A stretch of 64,000 nt of DNA from positions 46,108,853 through 46,172,852 of the forward strand of contig NC_133387.1 in assembly GCF_047511655.1 (NCBI RefSeq), given 5' to 3'. Below the pieces are notes generated by a model. It did no database searches. It was not told the DNA's origin and saw only the letters and a list, made by a program, of their open reading frames with translations. The translations under genes were made by a program, and so were the position numbers. The DNA is from Castor canadensis (taxonomy: Eukaryota; Chordata; Mammalia; Rodentia; Castoridae). Positions 10,860-22,389 of the stretch are shown here, piece after piece. The stretch's first letter is position 1, and the number at the start of each line of letters is the position of its first letter.

Positions 10860-11051
10860 AAGAGCTGGGTTCTGGTGGCTCATGCCTGTAATCCTAGCTA
10901 CACAAGAGGCAGAAATCAGGAGGATCAAGGTTCCAAGCCAGCCCAGGCAAATAGTTTGTGAGACCCTATCTTGAGACCATCACAAAAAAGGGCTGGTGGA
11001 GTGGTTCACCGTGTAGGCCCTGAGTTCAAGCCCCAGTACCACAAAAAAAAT
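10860..11051 (+). mobile_element. B1-dID dimeric SINE (reference-quality example)
   Basis: The B1 head runs from agctgggttctggtggctca through gatcaaggttccaagccagc to ccctatcttgagaccatcac, then an A-rich linker. The ID tail is gggctggtggagtggttcac to tcaagccccagtaccaca, ending in poly-A. It shows plainly that the two monomers form one transposing unit. Confidence 0.88.
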
Positions 11052-11689
11052 TTTTTTTTGAAAACTTAAGTTAAAACTTAATTCTCATGTTACAGTTAGA
11101 CATATGGAACTTAAATTACTGAAATAATATGTAGTAGAATCAGAATGTGACTACCTAAATTCTTACTTTATTTTAAAGATTATTTTTCCAGTTTTATTGA
11201 GGTATAATTTTTTTAATAGTCATTATAATTATATATATATTTGAGCTGTAAAATATGAGGTTTTGATATATGTATACTTTGTAAAATTATTACCACAATC
11301 AAACTAATTAATTTATCTATCACTTTACATAGTTATTTGTGTGTTTGTATTGTGTGTGTGCATGTGGTTAGAATACTTAGTATCTACTCTCTTAGTAAAT
11401 TTCAAAAGTATACAATGCATTATTATTAACTGCAGTTATCAAGTGTACATTAGGTCTCCAAAACTGACATATTATAACTGAAATTTTGTCCTCTTGGGCC
11501 AGTATCTCCCCATTTCATTTCCCTTACACCTTGACCTTTAGCAACCATCCTTCTATTGTCTATTTCTGTGAGTTTGCCCTTTTGATTCCACATATGAGAT
11601 TTTTCCTCTGTGTCTAGTTTATTTTACTTAACTTAGGCTCTTCCAGATTCATTCATGTTATCACAAAGGGCAGGATTTTCTGTGACTTA

Positions 11690-11753
11690 TTTTTTGTGGT
11701 GCTAGGTATCAAACCCAGGGCCTTGTGCATGCTAGGCAAGCACTCCCAGCCCA
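11690..11753 (-). mobile_element. ID-like SINE fragment, minus strand, inside the L1
   Basis: Inverted ID body aaacccagggccttgtgcat, gctaggcaagcactcccagc. Confidence 0.7.
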
Positions 11754-11784
11754 GAATTTTTTAAGGCTGAATAATATTCCATTA

Positions 11785-11798
11785 GGTAGATAGGTAGG

Positions 11799-11841
<43 letters not shown>

Positions 11842-11846
11842 ATAGA
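11785..11846. repeat. (GATA)n microsatellite
   Basis: A run of TAGA/GATA tetranucleotides next to the AATATTCCATTA L1 word; likely grown from an A-rich site. Confidence 0.95.
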
Positions 11847-11861
11847 TGTGTTAAGACTTTT

Positions 11862-11942
11862 TTTGATATGACTGAGTTTTGAACTCAGGGCTTTGAGCTT
11901 GCAAAGCAGGTGCTCTACCACTTGAGTCATGCCTCTGGTCCC
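11862..11942 (-). mobile_element. ID-like SINE, minus strand
   Basis: Inverted ID body gagttttgaactcagggctt, gcaggtgctctaccacttga after a short T tract. Confidence 0.75.
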
Positions 11943-12744
11943 AGATAGATGCATACAATTATGTACAACATTTTCCTTACCTATTCACTTGTTGAAGGTC
12001 AAAGGTTATTTTTATGTCTTTACTATTGTAAACAATGCTGCAATGAATGTGGAATGCAGCTGTATCTTTAAGTTAGTGGTTTTATATCCTTTGGATACAT
12101 ACCCATAAGTAAAATTTCTGGTTCATATGATAGTTACATTTTTTTAATTTTTGAGGACACTTCATAATGTTTTCCATAACACCTATATGAATTGACATTC
12201 CCACCACAGTGTACAAGGCTTCCCTCTTCTCCATATCCTTGCCAACACTTGTTATCTTTCATCCTTTTAATAACAGCCATCCTAACAGGTGTGAGGTAAC
12301 ATCTCCTTGTGGTTTTGATAGTAAGCAGCTTTTTATAAATCTGTAGCCATTTATGTGTCTTCTTTGGAAAAATATATTTTCAGATCATTTACTTATTTTA
12401 ATTATTTTTGTTGCAATTGAATTATGAGTTCTTTATGTATTTTGAACATAATTAATCCCTTATATGCTACAAGGTTTGCAAATACTTCCTCCCATTCTGT
12501 AGGTTGCCTTTTCATTTCATGCTGACTATTGCCTTTGTGGAGCAGAACTATTTTAGTTTGATGTAATCCCACTTGTTCATTTTTTGTTTTGTTATCTTTG
12601 CTTTTGATGTTAATTTAAAAAAGTCATTGACCAGACCAAAACCATGAAGCTTTTCCTCTGTTTACTTCTAGAATTTTACAGTGTTGAGTCTTATTAAGTC
12701 ACTATTTGACCTGATTTTTCTCACTGCATGTTATTGGCCTTCGT

Positions 12745-13165
12745 ATTTGTTACTTTTCTCATCACTGTGACCAAATAGCAGCAAAACAACTTAAAGAAGA
12801 AAGAATTTATTTTGGTTCAGTTTCAAAGCGTTCAGTCCATCATCAGTCGGCTCCATGTTCTGGGCCTGTGGGAAGTCAGATCATGGCAATTGGAGCATGT
12901 AGAGGGTGAGGCTACTCACCTCATGGCAGACAGGAAGCAGAGTGGAGCAGTAGCACGAAGGGGCCAGGACAAGATGTAGCCTTCAAGGACAAGCCCCCAT
13001 TGGCCTACTTTCTCCAACTAGGCCCCACCTTCCACAGGCCCACCACTCTTAATGTCCTAATAGTCAATGAAAATTTTGAGGCTGTCGATGGATTAAACCA
13101 TTCATTAGGTCAGAGCCCTCTAGAGCTAAGCATCTAATCATTCTGTAGATACCCTTACAGACACA
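12745..13165 (-). mobile_element. LTR-like repeat (MaLR type, family uncertain), minus strand
   Basis: The start tttgttacttttctcatcac, tgtgaccaaatagcagcaaa and the following ttggttcagtttcaaagcgt share their layout with the copies at 28155 and 35642 and, inverted, with 6299-6722. It interrupts the old L1. Confidence 0.55.
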
Positions 13166-13394
13166 CCTAGAGGTGTGCTTTGCTAACCTCCTAGGTGTTT
13201 CTCAATCTAATCAAGTTAGCAAGCAAGCACTCTTCATTTACTGAAGAGACTATCCTTCCCTATTGCATATTCTTGGCACTGTATCCAGAATCGGTTGATC
13301 ATGTATGCTTGATTTTATTTCTGGACTGCTATTCTTTTCCTTTATTCTGTGTATCTGTTTTATACCAGTACTGTGTTTTTATTATTATAAAATT

Positions 13395-13522
13395 GTACTG
13401 TAATATTTTTTGAGACACCATCTCACTTATGTCCTCAAGACTGGCCTAAAAATTGACATTCTCCTGCCTCAGGCTCCCAAAGTAGCTGGGATTACAGGCA
13501 TGCACCACCACATCCAGCTATA
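13395..13522 (-). mobile_element. B1 SINE, minus strand
   Basis: Inverted B1: ttttttgagacaccatctca, then gctgggattacaggcatgca and ccaccacatccagcta. Confidence 0.8.
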
Positions 13523-14617
13523 GTTTAAATTAAGAATTGTGATACCTCCAGTTTGGCTGTTTTTGCTCAAGATTGGTTTGTCTATTAAGGTCTGTTGTGA
13601 TTTCATACAAATTTTTAGGATTTCTTTCTATATCTGTGGAAAATGTCATTGGAATTTTGATAGGAATTGCATTGATCCTATAGATTACTTTGGGTAGTAT
13701 GGACATTTTGATGATATGGATCAGTCTGATTCATGAATACTGGATATATTTTCATTTATCTGTCTTCTTCAGTGCTTTTCATCAATGTTTTATAGTTTTC
13801 AGTGTACAGATCTTTTATAAGTCTGTTTCCTCTTGACTTAGTTTATTCCTAAGTACTTTTTGATGCTATTCTAAGTGGAATTGTTTTTCTTAATTTCCTT
13901 TTTTGGACAGTTTGTTGTTTGTATATAGAAACACAACTGGTTTTTGTATCCTTTGACTTTTTAAAATTTGTTTATTAATTTTAACAATTGTTTTTTGAAG
14001 TCTTTAGGGTTTACTACATATTAGATTATAATACCTTCAAACAAAGACAATTTTACTTCTACCTTTCCAATGTGGATGCCTTTTGTTTCTTTTTCTTATT
14101 TTATTGCTCTGGCTAGAAGTTCTAGTATTATTTTGAATAGCAGTAGCAAGAGTAGGCATCCTTGTCTTGATTCTGATCTTAGAGGAAAATTGTCCAACTT
14201 TTCACCAATCAGTGTGATACCAACATGGACCTGACATTTATAGTCATTGTTGTGTTGAGGTGCATTCCTTCTACATGCAGTTTGTTTAGAACTTTTATCA
14301 TAAAAGAATGTTGAATTGTGTCAAATTCTTTTTGCATCTATTGAGATGATCTTATGGTCTGTATCCTTCATTCTATTAATGTAGTTAATCATATTTGTAG
14401 ATTCAAATGTTGAGTCATCCTTGCATCCAAGGGATGAACTCACTTGACCATTGCATATGATTCTTTTAACATGCTGTTGAGTTCAGTTTGCTGGAATCTT
14501 GTTGATGCTATTTCTATATATGATTATTAATGATATTAGTGTTTGTTTTCTCTTCAAGTGGTATCCTTGTATGAATTTAGTATCAAAATGAATTTGAAGG
14601 TATTCTCTTTTATTTTT

Positions 14618-14819
14618 ATAGAACTGGGGTTTGAACTTAAGGGTTTATGCTTGCAAAGTAGGTGTTCTACCACTTGAACCATGCCTCCAGTCTATTGCTC
14701 TCTGGTTATTTTGGAGATGGTGTCTTGTCTTTGTCTGGACTGGCCTTAAACTGTGATCCTCCCAGTCTGAGTCTCCCAAGTAGTTGGGATTACAAGCATG
14801 AGCCACCAGCAACCAGCTT
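14618..14819 (-). mobile_element. B1-dID dimeric SINE, minus strand
   Basis: The inverted ID tail (ctggggtttgaacttaaggg) is followed directly by the inverted B1 head (gggattacaagcatgagcca). Confidence 0.85.
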
Positions 14820-15227
14820 GAAAATGTTCTTTCTTCTTTAACTTTATGGAAGTACTTGAGAAGGATTTGTTTTATTTGTCCATTAAATGGTATAATTCAC
14901 TAGAGAAATCCTCAGATCTGGGATGAGGGGTGTTGTTGGGAAGTTTTTGATTACTGAATCAATCTTACATTATTGGTCTAATCAGATTTTCCAGTTTTTC
15001 ATAATTCAGTCTTTGTAGGTTGTCTGTTTCTAGGAACTTATCCCTTCTAGTTTATCCAGTTTGAGCATATCATTATTCATAGTAGTCTCAGAATCTTTTG
15101 TACTTTTGTGGTATAAGTTATAATATCTCCTCTTTCATTTGCATTTTTTAAATTTCAGTCTTCTCTCTTTTTTCCTTAGTTAATCTAATTAAATGTTCAT
15201 AAATTTTATTTTTAAAACAAACAATTT

Positions 15228-15300
15228 CTGGGCCAAGAGTGTAATTCAGGGTAGAGCACTTACCTAGCATACAGGAGGCCACAACATGGTTAATAGACTC
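15228..15300 (+). mobile_element. ID-like SINE fragment
   Basis: gggccaagagtgtaattcag, ggtagagcacttacctagca follow an ID body; it has no clear A tail. Confidence 0.55.
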
Positions 15301-17344
15301 CATAGTCTCCCTTCCTAGCTTCATGTAGCCACTTACCTGTGCTTATCATCTCAGTATTTTGGGTACAGTATGAAAGAAGTGGGCCCTTGGGCAGCATCCC
15401 GCATGGATGGGGTAGCTGGGTGCTCACCCACTACACTCGTCCTTTCTCTTGCGAGAGGCATGATGAGCCAAGTGTCTCTTGGCACTAAGCCATGCCACCT
15501 TGGTGGAAGAGTTAACTAGGTAAAGTGAAACTATTCTGCTTACCCTTGATTTCTCCTCTTGTTTTTTTTTTTTTTTTTTTTGCTCCAATAGTCCATTAGA
15601 GAGAACTTGCAGACTTCCACAAAGGTATTCCGGTTCATGCATAGCTGTTAAATGTCAATATTTCTCTAGGGAGACAAGTGTAAAAGGCTCCTATTCTGCC
15701 ATCATACAGATGTCACTTGAATACCTACTTTCTTAAGCCAAAGATTACACCCAAGTGCCCTATTACATAAAAGTACGATGGTTTTCCTTCGAATAAGAAG
15801 AGTTGCTCTGAAATGATAATCTCTTATAAACCTGAGCTGAGCTTACTGATTCAAGATGAATCCTGTGGTATCTGACAGACTCTTAGCCTCAATGATGGAA
15901 GTAGAACTTTTTGGTCTAGGATTTGTTCTGTGAAAACATGTAAATTACTATTCCTTCTGTAGCCGAGAAAGAGTATCACTGACAAACTACGTGAACAGCA
16001 CTTAGTACCATTCTCTGTACCATTCTTTGAATTAAGGCACTAAGGCAAGAGAAAGCCACTATAAAGGTGAAGGCCAATCTGTCCAGCTTGGAAGGTTGGT
16101 GTTAGGTTTGGGGGATAGCCCGGTCCAGGGGGATAGCTTTTTTGTGTGGTATGGCAAGATGATTGAATCTTAAGTACTTAAAGCTAAAAGTATTCACAAA
16201 GACCTACAGTTGCCTAATCAAATTGCTTTTATGCCTTGGATCATCATCACAGTGCCCCACAGGGAATTTAAACATGACATAAACATGTATTTAAATGAAC
16301 TGAGAAGAAAGATTGTTGTCCCATCTCCTGTTTTAATTAGATATGTCTTATATAAGAAACATATAAATGCATACTCTGAGGTTTCCCTGGCTAGGTTACA
16401 GCACTAAGTAAATCCACTATAGTATTATTTTGTTTGCTTTCTTTCCCTTAATTAAGTTTTTAAAGTTTCCTTAGCTCTCTGTGTGGCTGCTTCAGCTTTG
16501 GCAGTTGGGTTTGTGGTGAAGGGTTGAAAGAGAGCATACTAACCTTCCTTCTCCCCTCCTAATGGTACCTCCTGTGCAGCTAGGTAGGAGAGCAGCCTAA
16601 ATAGAAGGGGAAAATATCCCATCTGCACAACTGATGCCCTTCATACAAGTCATGCTCAAGAAAATCTCATTCGTTTACTTATCTTAGATATTGATAGCAG
16701 GGGTGGAGGGGGGTGGTCCTCAAAGCAACTCCAAGTATGTGGAAAGCTTTCCAAGAGTTTTAGAAAACAAGGTCAGTGTCCAATTATACAGTGCCAACAT
16801 ATTAAAATATTTTGCTGGCTCAAGTGCTATCTTCACCATAGATCTCTGGACTGGAGACTCCTCTAGAGGGAGTCAATTTCAGTGGCTGCAGTCCTGTGCT
16901 AGCAAAATAACCAACAAGGAGCAACATACCAGCCTCTGACTTCTCTCTTCTTTCTTGTTAATGCCTAGGGGGAAAAAAAAAAGAGTTGGCAAATAGCACA
17001 GACTGATGACTGGTTGTGTAAATTAGAAAGCAGAATGGTTTTTAAACTTCGTGAAGTTTTTATTTATCTTTTGGGATTTTGTTTTGTTTTAGTTTAATAT
17101 TAATTAGGTCTTAATTGTATGCTGCTAAATTGAAAGCAACAAAGAGCACATGCACAATATGAAGTGTGTATGTTTGTATAGCCACTTCCAACATGGATAA
17201 TTAGGCTAACAGTGATAGATTTGGATTTTTCTTTTTTTTTTTTCTTTTAAGACTATAACAGGGAAGAAAACTTAGTAAGCCCAGGTAACATTCTTTATGT
17301 TTCTGTTCTCCAAGTTATGAACTTGGTTTAAATACATGAAAATT
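15301..17344. other. Unique intergenic sequence
   Basis: No exon or repeat family recognised. A poly-T run at about 15560-15580 suggests the tail of an eroded inverted retroposon. The rest has the look of ordinary single-copy DNA. Confidence 0.5.
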
Positions 17345-17446
17345 CATTATGAACTATGATATACACATAGAAAAAAGACTGGAGGAAATATTGGAATAAA
17401 CGTTAACAGTAATTATCTCTGAAAAATAAAATTAAAGATGACTTTT
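17345..17446 (+). mobile_element. Old L1M 3' UTR fragment
   Basis: atatacacatagaaaaaaga, ctggaggaaatattggaata and taattatctctgaaaaata follow the L1M 3' UTR pattern; a SINE then interrupts it. Confidence 0.5.
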
Positions 17447-17447
17447 T

Positions 17448-17650
17448 CTGTTTTCCTGGTACTGAGGTTTGAACTCAGAACTTTGTGCTTGCCTGGCAAG
17501 CACTAAAGCCATACTCCCAGCTCTTTCTGCTTTAGTTGTTTTTCAGACAGGATTTTGTGCTTTTTCACCCTGGCCAGGCCTTGGACTATGGTCTTGTCTC
17601 CACTTCTGAAGCAGTTGGGATTATAAGTGTGAGCCACTGCACCCAGCTTT
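17448..17650 (-). mobile_element. B1-dID dimeric SINE, minus strand
   Basis: Inverted ID tail ggtactgaggtttgaactca, then inverted B1 head gggattataagtgtgagcca. Confidence 0.82.
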
Positions 17651-17714
17651 ATTTTTTTCCTCATGATTTTCCACTCTCCTCCCTTCTGACCTCTAAATTT
17701 TCTGAGGTTTTGTT

Positions 17715-17935
17715 TTGTTTCTTTTCTTTTGCAGTACTGGAGATTGAACTCAGGGCCTCATGCTTGCTAGGCAAGCACTCTTCCACTTGAGTCATGACCC
17801 CTTGAGTCATAACACCAGTCCTCCTTGTTAGTTTGTTTTTCAGATGGGGTCTCCCGGGCTAGCCTCAGGCTGTGAGTTTCAGACCTCTTCCTCCTGAGTA
17901 GCTGGAATTACAGGTGTGTAACACCATGTCCAGAC
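17715..17935 (-). mobile_element. B1-dID dimeric SINE, minus strand
   Basis: Inverted ID tail gcagtactggagattgaact with a short duplicated word (cttgagtcat twice), then inverted B1 ending ggtgtgtaacaccatgtcca. It lies 65 bases from the preceding dimer in the same orientation. Confidence 0.82.
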
Positions 17936-18049
17936 AAATCTCTGAGTCTTTTAAAACTAATTTAAAAAGACTATGTTATAAAAAGAAATGTATTAATGGT
18001 TTTTCTCCTTGACATTTGTTTCACAACCACTTTACATAGATTACTTAAT

Positions 18050-18236
18050 TCAATCATTCAGCACAATTTAATCTGCTATGTACTGGGTACTGTGCTGGGC
18101 ATTGGGAATGTACATACAGTACATGGTTGCTTGTTGTTTGTTTGTTTGTTTATTTGTTTACAGAGCTGGGGATGGAACCCAGAGCATTTCACATGCTAGG
18201 CAAGCACTTTACAACTGAGTTACATCCCCAGCCTTT
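18050..18236. mobile_element. L2-like end fragment followed by a minus-strand ID-like SINE
   Basis: The words gctatgtactgggtactgtg and ctgggcattgggaatgtaca look like an old L2/MIR-type end (18050-18125). Next come a (GTTT)n patch and an inverted ID body (gctggggatggaacccagag, gctaggcaagcactttacaa) to 18234. Confidence 0.6.
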
Positions 18237-18239
18237 ACA

Positions 18240-19814
18240 TGACATGTTTTATCAAAGAAATATCTCATTAAATACTCCCCATTGGCCTATGGAAATGTGC
18301 TAGAAATGCAGACTCAAAGATACCCATGCTCCTCTAATAAATTACTCCTTATTATTATTAATGTAGCTGAAAGAATTACTCTAGCTAAGCAAGCCTTTTA
18401 ATGAGTTTGTTTCTATCTTCAATGAAGGAAATGTTTCCTAATGACGCAGGGGTTACTACCTTCAGCTATGAAAACACAAATATATGAGCCTGTGTCCAAC
18501 TTTTTAGGGCTTTGTGCCCAGAACTGGTGTAATAGAGCAACCCCCATACTCTGCTAAGGCTGGGACAGGCCTGGGGAGGTGGTGGTGAGCCACAGCTCCT
18601 TCTTTGCTGAAGGCACTTGTAGCCAGAAAGTCCCAAAGAATGCTCTCAGAAACTAGGCTCATCAGACAGAATAAACAAAGACTAATCAAACACTCAAAGA
18701 CCAAAGTCTGAAAAAGATGTGCAGCTAGTTAAATATAGATCTCAATAATGGAACTTTGTGAGTGCCACATTCCAGAAGAAACCACTATGATTAGCAACTC
18801 AAATTCAAATGCTAAGTAGTGTTCCTTCACTGTCTAGGTGTAGTGTGTTATTTAAGAACATCTGCAGCTAAGCCTACTCTGTTGCTTTCCACAATGGACA
18901 TAACTAGCTAGTTCTAGAAAGAGCCTCTCATTTTCCTATGTTTGCTCTTTAGCTCTCCTTTCTTTAATCTACTTTATCCATCCTCCAGTGATAGGTGACA
19001 TCCACTTCATCAAGAAGCTTCCTAAGAGGACTCCAACTCCTGCATGCCTTTCATCCTTGGACTCCATTGTTCTCTCTGCAGAATTCACTGAGCCATGAAG
19101 AGGTGTAGGAGGTAGATGGCTTGGGTCAAGTGGGAATATCAGTCCCTAGTTTACATATGCTTATAACTCCTTATCACTCAGTCCTGTTGCTTTCACTCTG
19201 CTGACTTTTGCATGAGACAGTCCAAGAAACAGAGAGCTTGCTTAGGTCTTCAGTGGGCATAAAGCCCTCTTGTGTTGCAAGACACAGTGAATGGGTGATA
19301 GATGCTAAATCAGTACTTTATAATTTAATTGCTCTTTAACTTTTCATGATGGAGTCTACCCAAATTCGCTTTGTGCTTTTTGGAGGCAAGGAGCATCTCA
19401 TACTTCTTTCATCTTTTGGTATTCACAAGTCAATGCTTAATTATACCACATTCTTCACGTTTCAGCAAGCTTATACAATGGATATGGCTTCTGTTTGGAT
19501 TTCTTTCAATAAATAAGCTACTTATGGGTATATTAGCAACATGGACATGGTGTACCACCTTTATCAGATATTACCTTATTTGAGTTATAAGGTGTAATCA
19601 CTTCGAGATAAATGTTGCAAAAATTTGCCTTTTTTCATTTTGTCTTTTTTTTGCCAAACAGAGACTTAAATGTCACTTTTTTCCACATGAATATACATTC
19701 ATGATGTTTTTCACCAATGTCCCAATAGTTGAAACCATCAATTTTTGACACAGGTCTACCATATGACAGGTTCTCCAGGAATATATTGTGTCTGAAACCT
19801 GAGTTCTACAACAC
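18240..19814. other. Unique intergenic sequence
   Basis: No gene or repeat family recognised. Confidence 0.5.
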
Positions 19815-20321
19815 CAAAGGCATTATCCTTCAAAGAGATTATAAGCTGGATGGACGTCATTAAATTTAAAACTTCTGCTCTCCAAAAGACACTGTCAAGA
19901 CAATGAGAAGACAAAAACTAGTGAGCCAATTTCAAAGATGACAACACCCTAAGCCACTGAATGGGAAAAAATATCAGTATAAGACATGTGATAAAGGACT
20001 GCTGTCTAAAATATACAGAGAACTCTTAAAACTCAACAAAGTGAAAACAAATGTAAAAATTGTCAGAAGATCTAGAGAGATTGCCAAAGATATCAAGATA
20101 TTAAATAAGTATATAAAAAGATGTTCTGCATCATGTCATTACGGACATGCAAAATAAAACAGCAATAGGTGATACGTGACTAGCCACACATTTAGATTGG
20201 CCAAAGATTCAGAACATTGGCAACAACATCTGCTGACAAAGATGTGAACCAATAGGAACTCTCTCACTAGCCACTTTGGAAGACATTTTGGCTGTTTCCT
20301 TAAAAATTAAATATATTCATT

Positions 20322-20909
20322 TGGCAGGGGCAATACTGGAGATTAAAATCAGGGCCTTGCACTTACTAGGTATGTGCTCTACTGCTTGAGCCAAGCATCC
20401 AGCCCTTTATACTCTAGTTATTTTTGAGATAAGGTCTCACTTTTTGCCCAAGCCAGTCTGGACCATAGTCCTCCTATTTTATACTTCCCACTGTTACTGG
20501 GATGACAGGCATGTACCACGACTCCCACTGTTAAGATGGGGGTTCTCACAAACATTTTTGCCTGGACTGGTCTGAAACTACTATTCTCCTGATCTCAGTC
20601 TCCTGCAGAGCCTAAAATTGCAGGTGTGTACCACCATGCCCAGCTATTAGTTGAGATGGGAATCTAACTAACTTTTTGCCCAAGCTCACCTCGAACTACG
20701 ATCATCCAAATCTCAGTCTTCCAAATAGCTAGAATTGGGCTGGTACAGCCCAAATGGTAAAGTGCTTGCCTAGCAAGGGTGAAGTCCTGAGTTCAAACCC
20801 CAGTACTGCCAAAAAAAACCCCAACAACTTGGTGGGTAGAGGTGTAAGGCAAAGTCTTCAATCTCCAAGTAGCTAGGATTACAGGTGAGAGCCACTACCA
20901 CTGGCTTAA
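20322..20909 (-). mobile_element. SINE cluster: ID tail plus three B1 units inverted, with a nested plus-strand ID
   Basis: Reading left to right there is an inverted ID body (20322-20403), then three successive inverted B1-like units (about 20404-20525, 20526-20645, 20646-20909). The third is split by a forward ID SINE (about 20738-20813) with its own poly-A tail. This could be a multimeric SINE or serial insertion. Confidence 0.65.
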
Positions 20910-21133
20910 AAATTAAATACACTCTTATCACATGATCTTATCATTGTACTCCTTGTAGTTACCCAAATTAATTCAACACTTATTTCTACATATAAATCCA
21001 CACGTTTGTTTCTAGAAGCTTTATTCATAATTGCCAAAACTTAGAAACAGCAAAGATGTCCTTAAGTAGGTGATGGATAAACTATGGTATATATAAACAA
21101 TGGAATATTATTTATCACTAAAAAGAAATGAAC

Positions 21134-21429
21134 AGGGTACAGTAGCATAATCCTGTAATCTAACTACTCAGAAGGCAGAGACTGGGGGGACTGTGGTCTG
21201 AGACCAGCCCAAGGAAAATGTTCTCAAGACCCCATTTTAACCAATGGCTGGACATGGTGGGAAGTCCCACATAGTGAAGGATCACAGTCCAGGTCTGCCC
21301 AGGCATAAAGCAAGATCCTATCTCAAAAATAACCAAAAAAGAAAGGGATAGCGAAGTGACTCAAGAGGTAGATCACCTGCCTAGCAAGTGCAAGGCCCTG
21401 AGTTCAACCCCCACTACCTCCAAAAAAAG
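21134..21429 (+). mobile_element. Trimeric SINE: B1-B1-ID
   Basis: Two B1-like units in tandem (cataatcctgtaatctaact and ggctggacatggtgggaagt) are followed by one ID unit (gaagtgactcaagaggtaga, ccctgagttcaacccccact) and an A/GA-rich tail. Confidence 0.7.
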
Positions 21430-21959
21430 AGAGAGAGAGATCAACCCATAAAAATAAGTAGAAGAAATTTAAATGCGTATTACTAAGTGAAAGAAACAAA
21501 TCGGAAATGCCTAGAACCATATGATTCCAACTATGTGATATTCTGGAGAAGACAAAACTATGGGTATGGTGAAAAAAATCAAAGGTTGCCAGGGGTTAGA
21601 AGGGAAGAAAGGAGGCATAAACAAAGCACAGAGGGTTTTTAGGACATTGAAATTACTCTGTATGATACTATATACATGATGGGTACATGTTACTGTACAT
21701 TTGCCAAAACCCATAGAATGTACAATACAAAGAGTGAACCCTAACATAAACTATGGACTTTGAGTGATAATGATGTATCAGTATAGGTTCACTGATTCCA
21801 AGAAGTGTGCCAGTCTGCTGTAGTATTTTGATAGTAGAGGAGTCTGAGCCTGTATTTGAGTAGAGAATATATGGGAAGTCTCTGAACTTACTGCTTCATT
21901 TTGCTGTGAACATAAAACTGCTCTAAAAAAATAGTCTGTTGAAAAGAGTTGGAGGGAGG

Positions 21960-22385
21960 GAAGACTGACTGGGTACTAAGATGATTCCAATCAGGGAAGC
22001 CAAAACTACATCTCTGAGGTCCCAGGCCCAGATACAACTCCCACCTGGTTTGCTGAAACATTTCTGCAGAACCCTAGCATGGCAAGTAAAGAAGTCCTCC
22101 TACCCTGAGGCTGACTTGCTATGTCAAAATCAAGATGAAGCCCCACAGAGAGTCCACAGAGAAAGGCATATGCCTATATAAAGAGAGAAATTCCTGGTCA
22201 GGCTCCCAACTGTCCTGTCCTCCTATTCTAGCACCAGCTACTGTGTGACTATAATCAGATGAGAAATGCCAGAGCCTGAACTGCCTATTCTTAAATTTCA
22301 TGGTCCATAAAACCTTAAAAAATATCTGTTATTGTTTTAAGCCATCAAGTTTTGGTTTTGTTACACAGCATAGATAAACGGAATG
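21960..22385 (+). mobile_element. MLT1-type MaLR LTR
   Basis: The 3' portion ttgttttaagccatcaagtt, ttggttttgttacacagcat is the characteristic end of MLT1-class LTRs, and the upstream part (aagccccacagagagtccac) fits. A relic of an old endogenous retrovirus-like element with no coding content. Confidence 0.65.
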
Positions 22386-22389
22386 GTCA

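Larger units (their letters stand above)
11170..15225 (-). mobile_element. Old L1 LINE, minus strand, with nested SINEs and an LTR-like repeat
   Basis: Read on the minus strand this runs from L1 ORF2 to the 3' UTR. The L1 3' end is at 11170-11520 (ttttattgaggtataatttt). The ORF2 3' region is at 11755-12740 (ttgacattcccaccacagtg, cagccatcctaacaggtgtg). ORF2 internal sequence follows at 13550-15225 (tttgataggaattgcattga, gagtaggcatccttgtcttg). It has many stops and indels. Insertions within it are listed separately. It is a fossil and encodes nothing usable. Confidence 0.85.
19815..21945 (+). mobile_element. Old L1M LINE 3' portion, plus strand, broken by SINE clusters
   Basis: Three blocks in order: ORF2 C-terminal sequence at 19815-20315 (aaacttctgctctccaaaag, actctctcactagccacttt), ORF2 end at 20910-21133 (tgatggataaactatggtat), and 3' UTR at 21430-21945 (cataaactatggactttgag, ctaaaaaaatagtctgttga). 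SINEs separate the blocks. No frame is open. Confidence 0.8.
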
